A stretch of DNA of 60,000 bases. Origin: Tubiluchus corallicola. Lineage: Eukaryota > Priapulida > Priapulimorpha > Priapulimorphida > Tubiluchidae. The notes under the pieces are model-generated. The model did not search any database. It was not told where the DNA came from and saw only the letters and a list, made by a program, of their open reading frames with translations. This document shows positions 44,042 to 53,891 of the stretch, piece by piece; position 1 is the stretch's first letter; every line of letters starts with the position of its first letter. Location: assembly GCA_030141605.1 (NCBI GenBank), contig JAQGDQ010002369.1, positions 188,001 through 248,000 of the forward strand, given 5' to 3'. The position numbers and the translations under genes are program-made.

Positions 44042-45301
44042 TTATTTTGCTTGTTCTAAAATTTTGTCCGCCACATCGAAGTAATTGAACCCTGGGACGT
44101 TGGAAGTCAATTCCTGAGGAGATGCTTCCGCAACTTTTCGTAAAGTATCGAAACCGGCGCTGATCAATCCATCGACAATCAAGGAACTTACTCCAGGGAT
44201 CTTTAGAGGTTCGTCCAGATCTGGATTTTCCTTTTTCGAGAGGTCTGCCATTTGCAAGGTGACCAGTTTTTGGTATTCACTCATCTTCTGAACTTCAAAT
44301 TCAACATCAAGAAGTTGCCCGATGAGCCGTGCATTCATTCCTTTTTTTCCGATGACGGCTGGATAGTCGTCATCCAATACTACAATTGAAACGGCCTCTG
44401 TAGAAGCCTTGATCTTCTGGATCTCAGCAGGCGCGATTGCATGTTGTAGGAGAGTAATGGAATCTTCAGAGAAGGGAATGATATCAATTTTTTCGTTGTT
44501 GATTTCACGGATGACATTTTTAATCCGGGTTCCGCGAATTCCAACACAAGTTCCGACTGGGTCAACTTTAGGATCTGAAGATTGTACAGAAAGCTTCGTG
44601 CGGTATCCTGCATTACGGACGATTTTCTCGATGGTGACAATTCCGTCTGCCAGTTCGGGAACTTCAAGTGCAAAAAGTTGAGCAACAAACTGAGGGTGGC
44701 TTCTGGAAAGAATGACTTCTGCTCCACCGTTCTCTGTATCCCTGACTTCCAGAAGAAGAGCCTGAAGTTTTTCTCCAGCGTGGAAACGTTCTAGTTTCGG
44801 ATAGAGACGGTCAGGAAGGATCGCTTCAACTTTTCCCAAATCAACAATGATTGTTCTTCCTCGAACAAACCGTTTGATGGTTCCTGAAATGATCTCTCCA
44901 GCACGATGACGGTATTCTTCGTAGATCACATCCCGTTCAGCTCCACGGAGCTTTTGGGTAATGATCTGACGCGCTGCCTGAGCAGCAATACGTCCAAAGT
45001 CCTGTGGAGTGACAGTAATTTCGAGCCACTGGCCGATTTCGCAATTTGGTTCTAGTTCGCGGGCCTCTTCCAGTGAGATTTCTTCTTCGGGATCTTCGAC
45101 ATTTTCAACAATCTGCTTTTGGGTATAGACTTCGATATCACCTGTTTTGGGTTGGATCTGGACAGTGACATTTCCTACATCCTTCACACTCTTGCGAGCT
45201 GCAGTCTGCAAGGAGTCCTCAATCGCGCTGATGACGATCTCTCTTTTGATCCCTTTTTCACGTTCTAAATATTCAAATATGGCAACGAGGTCTTTATTCA
45301 T
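44042..45301 (-). CDS. nusA: Transcription elongation/termination factor NusA
   Basis: NusA binds RNA polymerase and modulates pausing, termination and antitermination. The 419-residue product has the NusA N-terminal domain, an S1 domain near residues 135-200 (GEIISGTIKRFVRGRTIIVD), two KH domains with VGTCVGIRGTRIKNVIREIN and PAVIGKKGMNARLIGQL, and one C-terminal helix-hairpin-helix-type repeat (GVSSLIVDGLISAGFDTLRK). It lies between rpsA and infB, with a stable hairpin ahead of it. Confidence 0.95.
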   Translation of the reverse strand: MNKDLVAIFEYLEREKGIKREIVISAIEDSLQTAARKSVKDVGNVTVQIQPKTGDIEVYTQKQIVENVEDPEEEISLEEARELEPNCEIGQWLEITVTPQDFGRIAAQAARQIITQKLRGAERDVIYEEYRHRAGEIISGTIKRFVRGRTIIVDLGKVEAILPDRLYPKLERFHAGEKLQALLLEVRDTENGGAEVILSRSHPQFVAQLFALEVPELADGIVTIEKIVRNAGYRTKLSVQSSDPKVDPVGTCVGIRGTRIKNVIREINNEKIDIIPFSEDSITLLQHAIAPAEIQKIKASTEAVSIVVLDDDYPAVIGKKGMNARLIGQLLDVEFEVQKMSEYQKLVTLQMADLSKKENPDLDEPLKIPGVSSLIVDGLISAGFDTLRKVAEASPQELTSNVPGFNYFDVADKILEQAK

Positions 45302-45328
45302 GTTGGTATAGCCCTATGATAAATATTG

Positions 45329-45351
45329 AACCGAAGAGTTTTTCTTCGGTT
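45329..45351 (-). promoter_or_regulatory. Stable hairpin between rpsA and nusA
   Basis: AACCGAAGA (45329-45337) and TCTTCGGTT (45343-45351) form a perfect 9-bp stem with a five-base loop, 28 bases before the nusA start. On the minus strand it is not followed by a clean T run, so it may be an attenuator, processing site or partial terminator rather than a full stop. Confidence 0.55.
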
Positions 45352-45381
45352 CGTGTTTTTTTGGAGAAGCAAAGGAGAGAA

Positions 45382-47115
45382 TTACTCTTCGTTTTCTTCT
45401 TCTTTCTCTTCCTTTTTGTCCTTTTTGGATTCTACAACAATGTCGTCGTGGCTGTACTGATTCTTTTCGACGAGATATCCTTTGATCGACAAAGCAATTT
45501 TTTTATGTTCAGGATCCAATTTAATGACTTTTGCAGTGATCTCATCTCCAACCGAGACGACATCTTCCACCTTTCCGAAAGGTTGGTCTGAAAGTTCTGT
45601 TACGTGGATCAATGCTTCGATGCCATTCTCCAGCTGGACAAAAGCTCCGAATGCAGTGGTCTTAGTAATCTCACCTTTAACAAGGGAGCCGACAGGCATT
45701 GTCTTTTCAATCGTTTCCCAAGGGTTGCAGCTCAGTTGCTTGATGCCTAGAGTGATCTTCTTGCTTTCTTTGTCGACTGAGAGGATGACAGCTTCCACCT
45801 TGTCGCCCTTTTTGAGAACTTCAGAAGGATGAGAAACTTTTTTGATCCAGCTAAGATCAGAGATATGAATCAGTCCATCTACACCTGGCTCGAGCTCAAC
45901 GAAAGCCCCATAATTAGTGAGGTTCTGGATTTCTGCTGTGACCGTGCTTCCAACTGGGTATTTGTTTTCAACATCTTCCCATGGATTTTTTTCTGTCTGT
46001 TTCATTCCCAAAGAAATTTTTCCATCTTCTTTTTGAATGGAAAGGACAACAGCTTCAACTTCATCGCCAATCTTGACGACTTCGCTAGGGTCTGTGATAT
46101 TTTTAGTCCAGGACATCTCAGAGACGTGGATCAGTCCCTCAATTCCAGGTTCAATCTCAATGAAAGCCCCGTAAGAGACCAGATTGACGATTTTCCCTTT
46201 AATATGTGTGCCCATGGGGTATTTTTTCTCGATTTCTTCCCAAGGATTCTCTTCTTTCTGCTTCAGACCAAGAGCTACTCTTCCTTTATCTTTATCGATA
46301 CTTAGGATCATGACTTCGAGTTCCTGGCCTAGATGGGCCATCTCGGAAGGATGCTTGATGCGCTTCCAGGTCATGTCAGTAATGTGAAGCAGGCCGTCGA
46401 TTCCATCAAGATCGAGGAAGACTCCGAAATCAGTGATGTTTTTCACAACACCCTTGCGAAGATCTCCTTCTTGAATATTGTCGAGGAGCTCCGCTTTTTT
46501 AGAGATTCTTTCTTCTTCCAGGAGCTCTCTTCGGGAAACAACGATATTTTTTCTTTCAATATTGATTTTGAGAATCTTGAAGTCGAACTTTTTGCCGATG
46601 AATTCATCAAGATTTTTAATTCTCTTGTTGTCAATCTGGGAGCCAGGGAGGAATGCTTCCATTCCGATATCGACCATCAGCCCGCCTTTAACCTTGCGGA
46701 TGACTTTTCCTGGAATGATCGATCCTTCCTTGCAGTGTTCCAGGATGTATTCCCATTGACGCTGTTTGCTAGCTTTTTCTTTAGAAAGAACAATCTGGCC
46801 ATCGTGGCCTTCCGCTTTGTCCAAATAGACTTCGACTTCACGGTCTAAAGCAAGCTCTTCAGGATCAGAGAATTCTGAAATAGGAACAAGGCCTTCTGAT
46901 TTGAGGCCAACGTCGATAACGACATGATCTTTAGTAATTTCGACAACGCGTCCTTTTAGGATCTCCCCAGAAGTCATTTGAGCGATGGATCCCTTTTCGG
47001 CTGCATTTTCCTTCCGGTCTAGTAAGTCTCTGAATTCTTTCGCATCGGACTCGCTGTACTCGACATCATCTAGGACGTTGCTTGTGTGATTCCATTCTGA
47101 GGTTTGTTCTGACAT
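45382..47115 (-). CDS. rpsA: 30S ribosomal protein S1
   Basis: S1 helps the 30S subunit bind and unfold mRNA. The 577-residue product contains six S1 (OB-fold) domains in tandem; clear ones start at [100 protein letters not shown] and [20 protein letters not shown]. The length matches chlamydial S1. It heads the long minus-strand run, with a promoter-like sequence upstream at 47151-47179 and a GGAG eleven bases before the ATG. Confidence 0.96.
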   Translation of the reverse strand: MSEQTSEWNHTSNVLDDVEYSESDAKEFRDLLDRKENAAEKGSIAQMTSGEILKGRVVEITKDHVVIDVGLKSEGLVPISEFSDPEELALDREVEVYLDKAEGHDGQIVLSKEKASKQRQWEYILEHCKEGSIIPGKVIRKVKGGLMVDIGMEAFLPGSQIDNKRIKNLDEFIGKKFDFKILKINIERKNIVVSRRELLEEERISKKAELLDNIQEGDLRKGVVKNITDFGVFLDLDGIDGLLHITDMTWKRIKHPSEMAHLGQELEVMILSIDKDKGRVALGLKQKEENPWEEIEKKYPMGTHIKGKIVNLVSYGAFIEIEPGIEGLIHVSEMSWTKNITDPSEVVKIGDEVEAVVLSIQKEDGKISLGMKQTEKNPWEDVENKYPVGSTVTAEIQNLTNYGAFVELEPGVDGLIHISDLSWIKKVSHPSEVLKKGDKVEAVILSVDKESKKITLGIKQLSCNPWETIEKTMPVGSLVKGEITKTTAFGAFVQLENGIEALIHVTELSDQPFGKVEDVVSVGDEITAKVIKLDPEHKKIALSIKGYLVEKNQYSHDDIVVESKKDKKEEKEEENEE

Positions 47116-47150
47116 TTAAAGGTTACTCCGGTTACTTGTTAAAGGAAAAA

Positions 47151-47179
47151 GTCTAACAGAGGATAATCAAAAAAAGCAA
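47151..47179 (-). promoter_or_regulatory. Candidate promoter of rpsA
   Basis: On the minus strand TTGCTT (47179-47174) and TTAGAC (47156-47151) are spaced by 17 bases, some 36 bases before the rpsA start. The match is moderate. Confidence 0.4.
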
Positions 47180-47657
47180 CTTCTACCTGAATCTTAGGGA
47201 CTCCGACAGCAGATTGGGGAAAACAAAAGAATAAAAAAATCACAAACCAATCTCTTATTAATTCTTTGAAGTTTTCTTTTTTACAAAACACATCAACTGA
47301 ACGTTCTGGAAGTCTTTTGGTTTCTGATTGTTTATCGACTTTATTTTGATCGATTATACATTTTATTTTAGTTTTTAGAAATGAACGGGAATAGCATTTA
47401 GAAAGGAACCTAAATAAGTACGGAGTGATGAAGCTGTAAACTTTTTTTCATAAATTTATGAATTTTTTTTGACATAAATAACCTTAGATATTTAAAAGCG
47501 TAATTTGTAGTTATACCAAAAATTCATACAAAATTTTTTCAAGTATAACTTCAGATTCAACAAAATGAAGACCCTATTTCAAAAAATTGTGGTACAAATG
47601 TTTGTTCAAAATTTAAAAAAAAATAAAAAATAAAACCTGTTGCGAGGTCTAATAATA
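47180..47657. other. AT-rich intergenic region upstream of the aspartokinase gene
   Basis: Nearly 480 bp between divergent rpsA and lysC are strongly AT-rich with many A and T runs. A TTGACA at 47469-47474 is the best -35-like element on the plus strand, with only a weak TTAAAA 17 bases later. No protein or RNA gene was recognised. Confidence 0.5.
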
Positions 47658-48431
47658 ATGAAACCATTAATCATGAAGTTTGGGGGATCAACAGTTGAAG
47701 ATCCTAACAGTTTTTTAAAAATTGCCAGACGGATTGCAATACAAAAAGAACAAACGGAACGAATTGTCGTTGTAGTAAGCGCGATGAAAAACATGACCGA
47801 TCAATTGATACAGTTAGCGAAGAATGTCCATCCTAATCCTCCAGAAAGAGAACAGGATATGTTGATTTCTGTAGGTGAAAGAATTAGTAGCGCACTATTA
47901 GCCATGGCTCTAAAGAAAAATAATATCGAGGCCATTAGTTTTACGGGAAGCCAGTCCGGCATCATCACATGCTCGCAACATAGCGAAGCGAAAATCATCG
48001 ATGTAAGACCTTGCCGAATTGAAGAAGAGTTATCAGAAAGCAAGGTTGTGATCGTTGCCGGATTTCAGGGAGTAAGTTTAGAGAGGGAAATCACTACACT
48101 GGGAAGAGGTGGGGCGGATACGAGTGCTGTTGCACTTGGGGCTGCTCTAGGATCTCAAAGAGTAGAGTTTTATAAGGATGTTGGTGCTGTATACCGAACC
48201 GATCCTTATAAAGATCCCCATGCGGAGAGATTGGAGCTCCTCAGTTATACAGGAGCGATTGAGATTGCTCAGGTAGGAGGAATATTACATCCCCGGTGCA
48301 TTTCCCTTGCGGAGAAAAATAAAATTGCCTTACACGTACTATCTGTGGACGGGAAGAGGGGCACACAAATTGGAAATGGAAATCGAGGTGAAGTACCAAT
48401 GTACGAATTATCGGAGGAAGAGCTCGGATGA
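47658..48431 (+). CDS. lysC: Aspartokinase, catalytic domain only
   Basis: Aspartokinase phosphorylates aspartate, the first step toward lysine, diaminopimelate, threonine and methionine. The 257-residue product has the KFGGSTVEDP opening, VSAMKNMTD, SVGERISSALLA, the catalytic TTLGRGGADTSAVAL and AVYRTDPYKD motifs. It ends right after the kinase domain, so both regulatory ACT domains of the usual 400-450-residue enzyme are absent. The ATG at 47658 has GAGG ten bases upstream, better than the TTG at 47640. Its stop overlaps the next start (ATGA), so translation is coupled to the unknown 646-residue gene. Confidence 0.85.
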   Translation: MKPLIMKFGGSTVEDPNSFLKIARRIAIQKEQTERIVVVVSAMKNMTDQLIQLAKNVHPNPPEREQDMLISVGERISSALLAMALKKNNIEAISFTGSQSGIITCSQHSEAKIIDVRPCRIEEELSESKVVIVAGFQGVSLEREITTLGRGGADTSAVALGAALGSQRVEFYKDVGAVYRTDPYKDPHAERLELLSYTGAIEIAQVGGILHPRCISLAEKNKIALHVLSVDGKRGTQIGNGNRGEVPMYELSEEELG

Positions 48432-50368
48432 AAATCGAAATTCAGTCTCCGAAAATTTCCACATCTCTGAATGCTGAGAAAGAAGGCGCTATCTGCCTTC
48501 TCTACCAGGAAAGCATTCATGAGCTTTTGAAAAAGACTCTCCCTCATGAGCTCTTTTTCAATACTGATTTTCCCCGTTCCGATGCAGAGCTTGTCTCTTT
48601 CTTAAATGACTCTTTGCCTGTTATTCATAGTGATGAACTGGGCGATGCGCCTTGCACTCTCTCAGCCATTATGTTGTGCAAGTATCGATTCAATGCAGCT
48701 CACTTTTTCTATGATCTGGTGAGTCGTTGGCTTATTCCAAACAAGCGATTGAACATCGAACTCTTTTTTGCTTCCGATTTCAAGTTGCCTGAATACGGAG
48801 ATGGCACATTTACGATTTCCCAAATCATGCTCCGCTTAAACTCAGTTCAGGAAGTAGAGGAGGTAAGAAGAAATCTCCGTTCGGTAGAGACAGAGCTGCG
48901 ACTGGGAGTTGTCTCCACCTACCATGCCAATCGCATTTTGGAGTTCAAAGGCCTTTCTTCTGACAAGAAGACTTCGTTGATTCAAGAAAAGATCGGATCT
49001 TTGATCCATAGTCCTAGCAAGGAAATCGACCGGACCATCTTTTCCCAAATGCAGCGTTTCCTGGTCACCTGTAGAGAAGAATTCAAAAGTGTTCGCGACT
49101 ATCATCATATCAGTCGTATCATCTCGGTCCTTCATGTGATCCGCAAATTGCTCAAGCAAAAGATCGAGGTGTTCCCAAATAAGCGGCACTTGATCGTGAA
49201 ATTTTTGAAAACTCGTTTGGCGACGCCCGGAAAAGAACGAACAGTTTTGGGAATTTTGGTCGGCCTCAATTTCCTGCGTGAACATGAAGTCTTCGAAGAA
49301 AAACATCTTCTAAACGCTGTCAAAAGCTATATTCCCAACGTTAAAGCAGTAGAAAATTCTTTCTTCCTCGATCGCAATCGTGAAAACACGATGCAGATGA
49401 TCTACCTGGAAATTGAAAAGGAAGATGGAAAGATCTTCTCGTTTGAAGAGATCCAACGATTGAGGAAAGTTCTTCCTGACCGCTTGAAAGGGCATATCGA
49501 ATATCTGATGCATCCAACATTTATGCCCCGCAATGAAGAAGAAGTGGTCAAAAATATCATGACTCTTTCCCGTCAGCTTAAATATGTCCACGATATCCCT
49601 CAGGTCATCATCTCCTATGAGGAACAGAAAAACGCTCAGCTTTCTTTTACCGTTATTTTTCTGAGAGTATTGAAACCTGCGGATGTTTCCATTCAGAAAG
49701 TCTTTCATCGAACTCATTCCTTTTTGAAATTCGTTCCTGACCGAGTTCGGAAAGTAGGCACTTTAAGAAGAAGGTACCCAAAGGAGGCGACTGTCTTCCG
49801 CGTGCTAATGCCGAAACAAAAATACATTCGGGCCGATCATTCGGTCGACCTTTATCAAGCGCGCCAAGAGGTCCTGACTGAGATCTATCGCGTCTTGGGC
49901 GAGGTCAGAGATTATAATGGAGGTTTGATCCATAAACAGAACGAGGTCTACCTCTCCTTGAAAACTTCCTTGGGGTCCATTGGCAAGCAGCATGAATTCC
50001 TATTAGAGAAGTTTTTCTACTCTATTGTACCAGTCGAAATGAGAAGCGTTGTTAAGCCGGAGGCTTTGAAACAACTCTTTCTGATGCTTCTTTCCGCGAT
50101 GAATAAAAAGAAGACCTACTCTAAAAAGACGCCTGATTGGCTTTTCAAGCAGGATGGCTCTCGGCTTTATGTCATCATCCCAATCAACGATCCCAAGAGA
50201 AAAGCCCGGATAATGGATGCTGTCGAAGGGCTTAACCTTCTTAGTAGCCAGCTTGTTTCCTTTTATCTCGATACGTATGATCTTCCGTTTTTGGGTTACA
50301 TCCTCCACACGGAAGACAAGGAAAAGCAGAAATGCTTCCTACAAAAAGTAGGGGAAGCCCTCGAATAG
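48428..50368 (+). CDS. Large protein of unknown function coupled to aspartokinase
   Basis: The 646-residue product has no signal peptide or membrane segment and looks like a soluble multi-domain cytoplasmic protein, with mixed helices and strands throughout. Noticeable segments are CKYRFNAAHFFYDLVSRWLI near residue 85, an EVEEVRRNLRSVETELRLGV stretch near 145, and basic patches near RRRYPKEATVF. No family is recognised; it may be a chlamydia-wide conserved protein, but I cannot confirm it. The start overlaps the aspartokinase stop by 4 bp. A broken outer-membrane gene converges from the other side. Confidence 0.75.
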   Translation: MKIEIQSPKISTSLNAEKEGAICLLYQESIHELLKKTLPHELFFNTDFPRSDAELVSFLNDSLPVIHSDELGDAPCTLSAIMLCKYRFNAAHFFYDLVSRWLIPNKRLNIELFFASDFKLPEYGDGTFTISQIMLRLNSVQEVEEVRRNLRSVETELRLGVVSTYHANRILEFKGLSSDKKTSLIQEKIGSLIHSPSKEIDRTIFSQMQRFLVTCREEFKSVRDYHHISRIISVLHVIRKLLKQKIEVFPNKRHLIVKFLKTRLATPGKERTVLGILVGLNFLREHEVFEEKHLLNAVKSYIPNVKAVENSFFLDRNRENTMQMIYLEIEKEDGKIFSFEEIQRLRKVLPDRLKGHIEYLMHPTFMPRNEEEVVKNIMTLSRQLKYVHDIPQVIISYEEQKNAQLSFTVIFLRVLKPADVSIQKVFHRTHSFLKFVPDRVRKVGTLRRRYPKEATVFRVLMPKQKYIRADHSVDLYQARQEVLTEIYRVLGEVRDYNGGLIHKQNEVYLSLKTSLGSIGKQHEFLLEKFFYSIVPVEMRSVVKPEALKQLFLMLLSAMNKKKTYSKKTPDWLFKQDGSRLYVIIPINDPKRKARIMDAVEGLNLLSSQLVSFYLDTYDLPFLGYILHTEDKEKQKCFLQKVGEALE

Positions 50369-50393
50369 TCTCGCTAATCTCTAAGTAGTTTCT

Positions 50394-51399
50394 TTAAAAA
50401 GCGTAGGAAGGATTTACAATGATCGTAAAAGAGGTCCAGCGAGCTTTGTATTGGCTGCCTAGGTCAAATGTTTGATCAAAACCGAAGAATTGGCTAAACC
50501 TACGAACGGTTAAGAAGCTAGTGGCGTTATGAGTACTGTAGTATAATAAAGACGCGAGAAAATCAATATTCCAATGGCCATCGATTTCATATCTTGCTTT
50601 TAACCAACCTTTGTGTCCTCGTGCCTGTAGTGTTGTATTTCGAATAGGGTTAACGATATCCGTTAAATCGGAGGCGAGGGGGCCTGTGCGAAAAATGCCT
50701 TCTATATTGAAACTGGTTTTTTTAAGAAACGAAAGCCAGTGATAGTCATACATTAGGCTAAACCAGAATTTTCTTACAGGCTGAAAAGTCAGTGAAACTC
50801 CAATGTAGGGACCCATCCATAGTTTGGTCGTTTGCCTTGAAACATCGAGAGTTAGCTCAAGCCTACTTCCAAAAGGTTGAACATCAGTTAGAATAAAGGG
50901 ATTCGTTTTAAGATTTCTTCTTCGATACCATTGCTGATCATATCCAAATCCAAAGAGGGGAGTTAGAGATAGAATTTTATGTGCTTCACAGCGCCAAAGA
51001 TTTATCTGGTACCCTACATTTCCATATGCAGAAGCCACTTCACCCGCGGGCGAAGCTTTATAGAATCCCGTACGAGGTGGTTCTGTTACGTCAGTGAAAA
51101 GGGTAGCTGAAATGTCAATATCGTCACCAGCTACGATCCATCCAAAAGTCCCCATTAATTGAACTTGTAGGGCTTTAGCTTTGAGATTTGCAAAGCCCAG
51201 CGATGAGAATACTATGTGACGGATCGCAATCCTCTGTGTATAGAGTATGGCCGGAGTCTGTGAGGCCAATAGGCCCTTCGATTCTGGAACGAATATGATC
51301 ATATTGATAACCAGGTCCTAGCCCAAAATCGATTTCGGGAATATCACTTGCTATCAGATTTCCAGCGAGAAGAAGTAATAACCAGCTTTTTCTCTTCAT
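50394..51399 (-). pseudogene. Outer-membrane beta-barrel protein, frameshifted
   Basis: From the ATG at 51399 the product has a signal peptide (KRKSWLLLLLAGNLIASDI) and an opening IDFGLGPGYQYDHIRSRIEG, then leaves frame and stops at 51175. The rest (from about FSSLGFANLKAKALQVQLMG to the end) continues in the next frame to 50394. Together about 330 residues make alternating beta strands ending in NPSYAF, with the terminal Phe typical of outer-membrane barrels. The shift lies near 51205-51222, where the minus strand reads GCGATCCGTCACAT; one extra base there explains it. The internal frame could be made alone only from a weak internal start and would lack a signal. The family resembles MOMP/Lpg1974-like porins by overall look only. 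Confidence 0.7.
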
Positions 51400-51533
51400 G
51401 AGTTCTTCATAAGAGAAGCGGAATTGCATTGTCAAATGAAAAGGCGAAGAAGCTTTATAGAGATCAGCTCCTCTAACTTGACTTTGCCGATCTAAACCTT
51501 TAGATTCGTGTCCTGAATCAAAGATGAAGGTTC

Positions 51534-52259
51534 ATGGAAAAAATTCCCATAGAAGTCTATCCCTCTATTCTGGCTGGAGATTTTGGACATTTAGCTGACG
51601 AAGCCAGACGTCTGGAAGATGCTGGAGCCGACGGAATTCACATCGATATTATGGATGGCCACTTTGTCCCTAATCTCACATTGGGTCCCAAAGCTGTTGC
51701 AGCCATCCGACGTTCAACTTCTCTTTTTCTAGATGTTCATATCATGATCTATAATCCTTTTGACTATGTAGAACGGTTAGTTGAAGCTGGTGCAGACAGG
51801 ATTATTTTTCATGTTGAGGCAACGGAAGATGTAGAAGATACATTGGAATATATCCGTAAATGCAACAAGCAGGCTGGACTTGCCTTCAATCCTGAAACTG
51901 CTGAATCGATCATCCCAAAGTATCTTGATAAATGTGACTCGATGCTGATGATGACAGTCCATCCTGGTTTTGGTGGACAGAAATTCATATCCGATGTCTT
52001 GGACAAGATTGAATTTACTCGTCAGACTTGTGAAAAGTTAAACATCCGCAAAGCTGGAGTGGTTCCTCAAGATAACCAAAAGCTCGCTGCTTTTGATATT
52101 TGTGTCGATGGTGGCATCAATATTGAAACGGCAAGGCAGGCAGTTAAGGCTGGTGCGAATATCTTGGTAGCTGGAACCTATCTTTTTCAACAGGCGGATA
52201 TTGCAAAAGGAATCTGTGAATTGAAAAACTGCATGGCTGCAAAAGAAAGTTGTGAATGA
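51534..52259 (+). CDS. rpe: Ribulose-phosphate 3-epimerase
   Basis: Rpe interconverts ribulose 5-phosphate and xylulose 5-phosphate. The 241-residue TIM barrel has PSILAGDFGHL, HIDIMDGHFVPNLTLGP with the metal-binding His and catalytic Asp, MTVHPGFGGQKF, and ICVDGGINIETA with the second catalytic Asp. A GAAGG precedes the ATG by six bases. Its stop overlaps the yvcK start (ATGA). Rpe supplies ribose phosphate for prs. It heads a run with efp, accB and accC as in Chlamydia, with two extra genes inserted. Confidence 0.95.
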   Translation: MEKIPIEVYPSILAGDFGHLADEARRLEDAGADGIHIDIMDGHFVPNLTLGPKAVAAIRRSTSLFLDVHIMIYNPFDYVERLVEAGADRIIFHVEATEDVEDTLEYIRKCNKQAGLAFNPETAESIIPKYLDKCDSMLMMTVHPGFGGQKFISDVLDKIEFTRQTCEKLNIRKAGVVPQDNQKLAAFDICVDGGINIETARQAVKAGANILVAGTYLFQQADIAKGICELKNCMAAKESCE

Positions 52260-53218
52260 AGAAGATTGTCGTCATTGGAGGGGGAACTGGAAATTTTGTC
52301 GTACTGCGTGGATTGAAGCAGTACAATGTCGAGCTGACAGCTATTGTTTCCATGGCCGATGACGGGGGCAGTACTGGTGTCTTGCGTGATGAATTGGGAG
52401 TTCTTCCGCCGGGGGATGTGCGACAGTGCCTGATTGCCCTGTCTAATTCTTCCGGCCTTATGAGAAGCTTAATGAATTACCGTTTTGAAAATGGGAATTT
52501 GGGCGGGCATAGCTTCGGAAATCTTTTACTATCTGCTTTAGAAAAAGTAACGGGCAGCTTTGAAAAAGCTGTTGAAGAAACAGGGAGAATCCTCTTCATC
52601 GAGGGGAAGGTTATTCCTGTAACGATGCATCAAGTGCGCCTAAAGATGATTCTAAACAACCGAAAGGTGCTGGAAGGGGAGCGAGAGATCTATCTCTCCC
52701 AGGAAATTGATCAGGGATATAAAAGCCTTTATCTTGAGCCCTATCCGCAAGTCAATCCTCGAGTCATCGAAGAGATTGCGAATGCCGACTTAATCGTTTT
52801 AGGTCCCGGTGGTTGGTATACTTCCGTCATTCCAAACCTTCTTGTCGAGGGAGTGAGCAAAGCGATTGAAGAATCAAAAGCCAAGAAAATCTTCGTCGCC
52901 AATTTGATGAACCGAAAAGGACAGACGACAGGATTTAAAGTAAGCCATTATCTGAACGAACTGATCTCTTTTCTGGGAAAAGATATCTTCGACTATATTC
53001 TCATCAATCAGAGAAAACCAACAGTCGAATTGATCGAAGCGTATGCTGAAGAAGGAGAAATGGTAGAAAAAGACAAAGAGGACAAACGTTTCATTTGCGC
53101 CGATTTGCTTGGTCCCATTGCTCAAAGATCCCAAAATGATCTGATGCAGCGTTCTTTGATTCGTCATGATTCTAAAAAAGTAGCCCATGAGTTGATGAAA
53201 ATTGTTGATAATCTTTGA
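52256..53218 (+). CDS. yvcK: Gluconeogenesis factor YvcK/CofD-like
   Basis: YvcK proteins bind UDP-sugars and influence carbon use and cell-wall synthesis in other bacteria. The 320-residue product starts KKIVVIGGGTGNFVVLRGLK, has MADDGGSTGVLRDELGVLPP and DVRQCLIALS, then GGHSFGNLLLSAL and IVLGPGGWYTSVIPNLLV, all family motifs. It overlaps rpe by 4 bp and the HAD gene by 17 bp, so the three are cotranscribed. It is not part of the rpe-efp-acc run of Chlamydia as I recall it. Confidence 0.92.
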   Translation: MKKIVVIGGGTGNFVVLRGLKQYNVELTAIVSMADDGGSTGVLRDELGVLPPGDVRQCLIALSNSSGLMRSLMNYRFENGNLGGHSFGNLLLSALEKVTGSFEKAVEETGRILFIEGKVIPVTMHQVRLKMILNNRKVLEGEREIYLSQEIDQGYKSLYLEPYPQVNPRVIEEIANADLIVLGPGGWYTSVIPNLLVEGVSKAIEESKAKKIFVANLMNRKGQTTGFKVSHYLNELISFLGKDIFDYILINQRKPTVELIEAYAEEGEMVEKDKEDKRFICADLLGPIAQRSQNDLMQRSLIRHDSKKVAHELMKIVDNL

Positions 53219-53891
53219 TTTAGATGACACTCTCATCGATACAACCGGGTCTCTGTCTCCATTTTTTTTGCGGCGTGCTTTCAAGAGAATGAAAGAAAGG
53301 GGACTCGAAGAAGAAGATGTAAATAAATTATTGGCTCTGAATCAGACCAGTTCCTCTTCTTCAAGTGCACTTCAAATATTTCTTAAACAGATCGGAGCCG
53401 ATCCTTCCTTTTATGAAATCGGAGCTGAAGCTTTAGCCGAGGCGCTTCCTGATGATCTGCAGGTTAATTCTTTAGAGGGGGCTCACTCATTATTGTCTGA
53501 ACTTTCTCACTCTCATCGACTTGCTTTGGTTACTTTTGGAGAGGAAAAGAGACAAAAGCAAAAGTGGGAAAAAGCTGGTATTGATAGTAGACTTTTTTGT
53601 AAGATAGTGTTCTCAAAACAAGAAAATAAAGAATTTATTTACAAGAAGCTTTTAGAAGAATTGCGCCTTCCTCCTAATCAATGTATAGTAGTAGGGGATC
53701 GACCAAAAGGGGATCTGTCAGGAGCAAAAAAACTGGGAATGTGGACTATCCACATGAAATGGGGGAGAGGGATTTATGCCGAGACAGATGCTGCGTGGGT
53801 CGATTTTGAAGTGCAAAGGCTTCTTGAGATTAAGGATAAAGTACAAGAGATAACATCATGGCGAACACCAACCAAATTCACCCGGGAATGA
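53202..53891 (+). CDS. HAD-superfamily hydrolase
   Basis: The 229-residue product opens with the HAD motif I IIFDLDDTLIDTTGS, has motif II in LALVTFGEE, the Lys of motif III around FSKQENKEFI, and motif IV VVGDRPKGDLSGAKKLGM. This gives a phosphatase or phosphoglycolate/epoxide-type hydrolase; substrate is not told. The start is a TTG at 53202 inside the end of yvcK, and its stop lies 34 bases inside efp, so translation of yvcK, this gene and efp is interlocked. Confidence 0.85.
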   Translation: MLIIFDLDDTLIDTTGSLSPFFLRRAFKRMKERGLEEEDVNKLLALNQTSSSSSSALQIFLKQIGADPSFYEIGAEALAEALPDDLQVNSLEGAHSLLSELSHSHRLALVTFGEEKRQKQKWEKAGIDSRLFCKIVFSKQENKEFIYKKLLEELRLPPNQCIVVGDRPKGDLSGAKKLGMWTIHMKWGRGIYAETDAAWVDFEVQRLLEIKDKVQEITSWRTPTKFTRE

